Assembly: GCA_009823505.1 (NCBI GenBank)
Contig: VZQC01006700.1
Coordinates: forward strand, 116,124 to 180,123
From: Rhizomys pruinosus
Taxonomy: Eukaryota > Chordata > Mammalia > Rodentia > Spalacidae
DNA: 64,000 nt
Direction of reading: 5' to 3'
Positions 58,800 to 64,000 of this stretch are shown one piece after another. Each line of letters begins with the position of its first letter. The first letter of the stretch is position 1. Both the position numbers and the translations under genes were made by a program. Below the pieces are notes generated by a model that did no database searches, had not been told where the DNA came from, and saw only the letters and a program-made list of their open reading frames with translations.

Positions 58800-59648
58800 C
58801 AAACAATTCAAGGAATTTAAAGACTATACATTCAAACAAAGTAAAGAACTAAAAGGAGATACAGAGATTCTTAAAGAAGAGAATGATAAGCTTCAGAATG
58901 AGGTAAAAATACTGAAGAAAACTCAGGTTGAAATGAAAAGAAAATCGAACACTCTTCTAGTCAATGGGAAAAGGATGGGAGAAAGTCTCAGTAACAGAAT
59001 GAATGAAGCATAAAATAGAATATAAACACTGGAATATAGCCTGGAAGAGCTGGAATGTTCAAGCAAAGATTATCAAAAATTCAAAGAAAAAACACAAGAA
59101 TGGAATAATCAGGAAATGTTGGACACCATGAAAAGATCAAACCTATGCATCATAGGTATAGAAAAAGGAGAAGAATCACAGGATAATGGTATTGAGCAGA
59201 TTTTCAACAGAATTATACAGGAAAAGTTCCCCAAATTGAAGAAAGACACACCCATACAAAAACACAAGAAGCATATAGAGCACCAAATAGGCAAGACCAG
59301 AAAAGAAATCCCCCATGCCATATCATAGTAAAAACACTAAATGCTCAAAACAAAGACAGAATACTAAAAACTACAAGAGAAAAACAACAAATTACATATA
59401 AAGAGAAACCCATCAGAAGTACAGCTGACTTTTCAGTGCAAACAATGAAAACCAGAAGAGCTTGGACCACAGTATTCCCAGTTCTAAATGACTATAGATG
59501 CCAACTGAGAATACTTTGCCCAGAAAAAATGTCTATTATAGTTGGAGGAGAAAGAAAAAAGAAAGAATGCATGTCCAGAAAATCAAACCTTCAGAAAATA
59601 CTTGAAGCAATACTAAGTAAAGTATCACAGGCTCAGAAAAAGAAATGA
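58800..59648 (+). pseudogene. L1 ORF1p remnant of the half-LINE element
   Basis: It keeps NNQEMLDTMKRSNLCIIGIE..., the RRM (IIGIEKGEESQ, IFNRIIQEKFPKLKKD) and the C-terminal RRAWTTVFPVLNDYRCQ ... LQKILEAI. Stops at about 59010-59030 and a frame change at about 59327-59435 break it. L1 ORF1p binds L1 RNA as a trimer; this copy cannot make it. Confidence 0.8.
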
Positions 59649-59987
59649 TGTATGGTGTCCCTCATTTGTGGATACTAGCACCAAAAATTTATATGTTAAG
59701 TTATGATGGGTAATTTTTTTAGCAAATATAGTACCACATTGCCTGATGCTACCATAGATATAGCTTGAAGTTTACGTCTCTATTTTCCCAAGTTCTAATA
59801 TTTATGAGAAAGACTCAATCTCTTCTTTGAAAGTACATTAAAACATATCAACGTGCTATGTAAATTGGGAATATAGGCATATTTTTTGTCTGCATGCAAC
59901 ATTACTGTTAAAATTTGAGTCCCAGATATATTTTGGAATTAACCTATAGCCTATTTTCAGACTCTGTCATTTTAGCATATGTGTGGA

Positions 59988-60019
<32 letters not shown>

Positions 60020-60020
60020 T
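59988..60020 (+). repeat. (TA)n repeat
   Basis: About 16 TA units with one interruption, in the 3'UTR. Confidence 0.92.
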
Positions 60021-60194
60021 AGACATATTTTGGGAGTAATAAAACTAAAGAGAATAACAACAAAAGACTTCTTCAAAGCAATGACCATTATTAATCTTCT
60101 ACATCAAAATAGTTAAAGAAGCCTAAGAAAAGGATGCAAGACAAGATTTAGTATATATAGCAGAATGCATGTGCTTTGTGAATTCAGTCAGAAG

Positions 60195-61210
60195 ATTATC
60201 CCTTTCTTCTTTTATTTATTTGATTTTTTGTTTCTGTGTTCTTTAAATTTGTTGAATCCTTTGATCATATTTATGATTGTTCATTTAAATTATGTGTTCT
60301 AGGTTAACTCTATGGGGGTTCTAGTTGTAGAACTCTTCTACAGGACTGGTAGTGTTTACTGGGGACATATTATTTGGGTTTTTATACTATTTTTTCATTG
60401 TGAGTTGGGCATGTGGATACATTTTGTCATTTGCGATTCTGGTATTAAAACTCACATCTTCATTTGTTTAATTACAGACTGAATTTGTTTGTATTCTTGA
60501 TGCGCTTTGGATGTTTTCTTATAGGGTATGAAAAGTTGGTTGGTATGGGCTTCAGATTTTATATTTTGATTTTGTGCTTGAGGTACCAGATGGTTTTAAT
60601 CCACCTATTCAGGAGCTCCCACTGAGGCCCAATTCAGGCATCAATCACATGCTTTCTGGCTTCTTTCTAAGGTTTTGGCCTCTACAAGCCAGCAGGCACA
60701 GCACAGTTTGGGAGACTTGCTTTGTAGAGGCTTGATTCCCAAACTGTTCAAAGTTCTGAGCCCCCACTAAAATACAGAGGGTTCTTGCACTGCAGCAGTG
60801 GAAGGGGCTTCAGACAATCTCAAGCACTGCATAATTTGGAAAGCTCAACACCACATGGAGGCTAGGTTCAGCCACTCTCAGGCTGCCTGGAAATTAATGG
60901 ACCCCTGCACCACCACATGCAGGCCAGATTCTCAGGCAGACTGGAAATGATTGGATCCATGCCAAAGGGCAAAAGATTCCAGCCCTACAGCAGTGGGAGG
61001 GCCTTTAGATGGTCCCAAGGTGGGTTTTTGGGGACTGCCATTTGGGAAGCTCACCACCCCACAGGGGCATGATTTAGGCACTCTTGGGCAGGCTGGACTT
61101 GGCTTAAACACTGCGCCAGGTAGAGGCCAGAATCACCCACATTCAGGCAGGCTGGAGTTTTCTGGACCTGTGCCAAAGGGGAAAGAAGTGCCAGAAATTA
61201 ATAATTCTAA
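60195..61210 (-). mobile_element. LINE-1 5' end: ORF1 start and monomer 5'UTR
   Basis: The left part aligns with 58.29-58.62 kb (ORF1 N-terminal and 5'UTR of copy 9), sharing CTTCTACAGGACTGGTAGT and ATTTTGATTTTGTGCT. To the right, 60.79-61.19 kb is a GC-richer pair of ~195-211 bp tandem monomers, the typical murine L1 promoter design. No ORF1 body or ORF2 is attached. Confidence 0.75.
60789..61190 (-). promoter_or_regulatory. Two ~200-bp L1 promoter monomers
   Basis: Matching marks: GCAGCAGTGG (60792) and ACAGCAGTGGGAGGG (60987); GCCAAAGGGCAAAAG (60961) and GCCAAAGGGGAAAG (61172). Each monomer also has an internal ~62-bp sub-duplication (CACCACATGGAGG at 60848, CACCACATGCAGG at 60911). Tandem ~200-bp monomers drive mouse L1 transcription; activity here is not shown. 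Confidence 0.75.
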
Positions 61211-63846
61211 AAGAAAAAAGTTATAATATTTCCAGAAAATATGTCAAATCATATATGTATATAAATATATACTATTCAACAATTAATTGGCTTTGCTCAC
61301 AGAGCATCACATTCTTTTAAACTATATTTTTAAATAAAAACTGCTTCTCTGATCCACTAGCAAATCCAATAGTCCCATTTATACAGAGCACAAAATTCCA
61401 GTATTATGTATCTTACCTGTTTGATTAGCAATTAACTCAGTTTATCAAAAATACTTCCTACCTCACATTTCTGTTTTGAATTACTATGTGTGACTTGTTG
61501 GCTTGACTATCTTGTAGCATGCTTTTTTAAAATTTTCTTTCCTACAAGATTCATCAAAGTTTAGATAAATGTCTTTTTCATGCTGCATTGTTTGAACTAT
61601 TTAGATACTAGAGAATGTCTGAGCAATTTTACTTCAGTAGAGTATCAGATTCATAGTGTCTTGGGAACTTAACATTGATAGTAAGTTAGTTGTGGATCTA
61701 CTAAAAATATTTGCATGTCTGATATCTGGAGTGTGTGAATGTAATCATATTTAGAAAGATACTTCAAGTACATTATTAAAATATTTAAGGATCTTAAACT
61801 GTGTTTATCCCAGTTTATGTGGGCAAAACTGAAATCCATTAAAATTATTCTTAGAAAACATCAAACTAAAATGAATAAACACTGGGTATTTAAGTATGAA
61901 ATATTGACTACAGTTAGAAAAAATTTTATCATGTTATTGAAATCTCTTCTTCTCAATATTGGCCATTTGTGGGTCTCTGTGTTTATCAGTATCTGCTACT
62001 TGAGGAAGGTTCTGTGGTGGTATTTGAGAGATGCACTGACCTTTGATTATAACAGTAAGTCATCAGGAGATTCTTTAATACTTTATCCATTTATCAAAAT
62101 AATGGTAGTAGATTCTTCCCTATGATCTGTGTGACCTGTACAGCCATATTTTTCTAGGCCTTAGATTCATGTTTGGAATGGGTTCATCTGTGAAGGGGAC
62201 CTTAAATCCAATCAGAAAGTGGTTGGTTACTCCTATAATAGTCATGTCACTATTGTACTAGTGGGCATATCTTGCCATGGTAGTTCTTGTTCTATCTCTC
62301 AGGATTCACAGCTTGGCCAGACTAATAATTAGTTTTCTCTCCCAGTAAAATGCATAGCACATTATAAAGCTATGAAAGGAAGACAGTAAAGATGACACTT
62401 TGAAATCAGTACCAGCTTGTTCTACAACTCATGGAAATATTTATTTTCAATGAAGAGAACTTGATTTAATGGTTACTTTCTTATTTAAATATATATGTAT
62501 ATATATATATATAATTTGTGAAGAACAATCTTTATTCTGCTAAATATAGAAAAAATATTCCAATGGATTTCAAAAAACTTCAATTGGCACAAAAGAGAGG
62601 GATATCAAAAGGGAAATGTTCCTTGACTGTTCATTTGTTTCACCTGCCTGGAAAATGTTTTAAAGATGCTTACTGTGAGCTGAGTATTCATCTTGACATT
62701 GCAGAATTAGCACAGAGCAAAGAAAAAAGAGAAATATATGCTCTGTTGCACTTATATTTAGGAAGAAAATAATCAGATAGTGGGCTGGGTAGGGTGTGAC
62801 CTGGGAGTCTAGAATTTCTGGTGAGGAACTATAATAAAGACAACATGAATAATTAATTTAATTTCATGCTTTTAAGCCAAATATTCAATGTGAGGGTTTA
62901 AATATATTGAGAAGGGTTTCATAGGGTGTTAGGTAGGTCCAGATCTTAGGCTCGGCCTTACATTTGTTCATAAAGAACTAAGGAGGCTAGTACATGGAGA
63001 GCAATCTCTTGAATTCTACAGATAAAATTCTATGGAACCCAAAATGAAATACTTGAAATGCACCCAAGAAAGAAGAGGGGCCTCATAAGAGATAAGTATT
63101 TCCTCTAAAGAGAGCCTACTCCTCAGCTCTATTCCTAAAGATTGGACCCAAAGCATATGACTTGCAATAATTATCCATAGTGGAGAATTTTTTAACCTAT
63201 GAATCACTGCCCTAAATCTAGTGATTTAGAAAAATAATTTCATATATTCTGAGATCAAGGACTGCCTTCCATTGTTCCCTAATATGACCTTTGGAGTATC
63301 ACCAATGATATTTTTGTGTTTAATTATTAGGATATATTTGGGAAACAACCATAATTACTGGAAATTGTCCAGCCAAGGAACAGAGTCACCAAGTCTACTA
63401 ATGAAAATCAATTGCTCGCTGTTCTAAGATAACAATGTAATTGAGAAGCAGAGTGACTCAACACAATCTTTTTCTTGAAGAAGAGTTTTTAATTACCCCA
63501 AATCTATTATAAAACAGATTTCCCATTAACTGTAACTTAGTCCAATTCCTATAATAGTACAAAAAATGAAAAGCATATGTAGAATGCTAGAAAGTGAGAC
63601 TGATTTTTTTTAATGGACTCAAATGATTAAATAGTTCATGAAAATGCTTCAGGTAGCAAGCAAAGAAATTTTGCACTCAGATAAAGTTGTAGGCTACTAG
63701 ATTATTTATGATCTAAGTATAGATAAATACTGCAATATGATCAACTCCTGTAATCCAATATTTTCCTTATACTTGGGTTCTTTTGCAAAAGCAAATACAC
63801 ATAAATTCATATTACTTTTAAAAACTATCTCAAATAACATTAATTA
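61211..63846. other. 2.6 kb, no recognised gene or repeat
   Basis: AT-rich, apparently single-copy DNA. A 102-codon frame at 61817-62125 and an 84-codon frame at 62518-62772 have no motif I recognise. A TA tract lies at 62488-62513. Confidence 0.5.
62488..62513 (+). repeat. (TA)n repeat
   Basis: About 12 TA units with one G interruption. Confidence 0.92.
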
Positions 63847-63847
63847 C

Positions 63848-63992
63848 TTGAAATCTTTTTTTTTATCTTTTTGAGCCAGGGTCTCCCTGTAGCCCAGCTG
63901 TCCTGGAACTCTGTAGACCAAGCTGGCCTTGAACTCACAAAGATCTGCCTGCCTCTGCCTCCTGAGTGCTAGGATTAAAGGCAAATGTCATC
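63848..63992 (-). mobile_element. B1 SINE
   Basis: A minus-strand B1 with T9 at left and the complements of GGCCAGCTTGGTCTACAGAG and CTTTAATCCTAGCACTCAGG. Confidence 0.9.
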
Positions 63993-64000
63993 TTTCTTGT

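Larger units (their letters stand above)
58780..60190 (+). mobile_element. Half-LINE-like element: L1 ORF1 fused to the L1 3' end
   Basis: Plus-strand L1 ORF1 (coiled coil, RRM, C-terminal domain) from about 58.78 kb runs to LQKILEAI at about 59.61 kb. It then passes straight into the L1 3' end: CACAGGCTCAGAAAAAGAAA and CTCATTTGTGGATACTAGCA, as in the 3'UTRs at 27.7 and 53.2 kb. The 3'UTR continues to GCAGAATGCATGTGC near 60.17 kb. All of ORF2 is missing. No A-tail or duplication was found. This matches the layout of HAL1 (half-L1) elements, or an L1 with a large deletion or a spliced transcript copy. Confidence 0.7.

Noticed and set aside
62518..62772. 84-codon frame as a novel small protein
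   Set aside because: No start context, no neighbours and no recognisable family. Chance is likely in AT-rich DNA of this length.

Overview
The window looks like nuclear DNA of a muroid rodent. It carries B1, B2, B3 and B4 SINEs, LINE-1 elements with a tandem-monomer 5'UTR, MaLR-type LTRs and long CA/TA/TC microsatellites. The B2 copies share a long tail (a GTGCA...ACACATA segment after the pol III body) that does not match the usual house-mouse B2 as I remember it, so I lean to a non-Mus muroid such as a cricetid or gerbil. The species is not proven. I found no host protein-coding exon, no tRNA or rRNA gene and no CRISPR. The open frames are almost all L1 antisense shadows or SINE translations. 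Everything listed is repeat, retrocopy candidate or unannotated intergenic sequence.

Layout. 1-7.1 kb: two minus-strand L1 copies, the second hit by a B2-B1 chimeric SINE. 7.1-11.5 kb: SINEs, a plus-strand L1 3'UTR piece and a CA/TA microsatellite. 11.5-13.7 kb: copy A of an unnamed chimeric retroposon family next to an L1 ORF2 fragment. 13.7-18.2 kb: mostly unique, with an MLT1-like LTR and an older repeat. 18.18-18.49 kb: a well-bounded solo LTR. 18.5-27 kb: mostly unique, with an L1 3'UTR piece, retroposon copy B and a second B2-B1 chimera. 27.06-29.09 kb: a twin-primed (5'-inverted) L1. 29.3-32.9 kb: SINEs. 32.9-42.7 kb: one nearly full-length minus-strand L1 split by retroposon copies C and D, by B2s and by a B1. 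42.7-52.7 kb: an LTR-like piece, an L1 5'UTR fragment, SINEs, two related LTR-type repeats and unique DNA. 52.9-58.8 kb: an older minus-strand L1 carrying a retrocopy candidate, a B2 and a 700-bp LTR. 58.8-60.2 kb: a plus-strand ORF1-to-3'UTR fusion (half-LINE-like). 60.2-61.2 kb: another L1 5' end with ~200-bp monomers. 61.2-64 kb: unique DNA ending in a B1.

How the parts relate. The window is a stack of L1-driven retrotransposition events: autonomous L1s, SINEs with A-tails and 12-17 bp target-site duplications, and a longer non-autonomous retroposon with an L1-like 3' tail. The four copies of that family (A-D), one with a foldback 5' end and one with a 5' inversion, are the best candidate for something not yet described. 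Whether the family already has a library name needs a repeat-database search.
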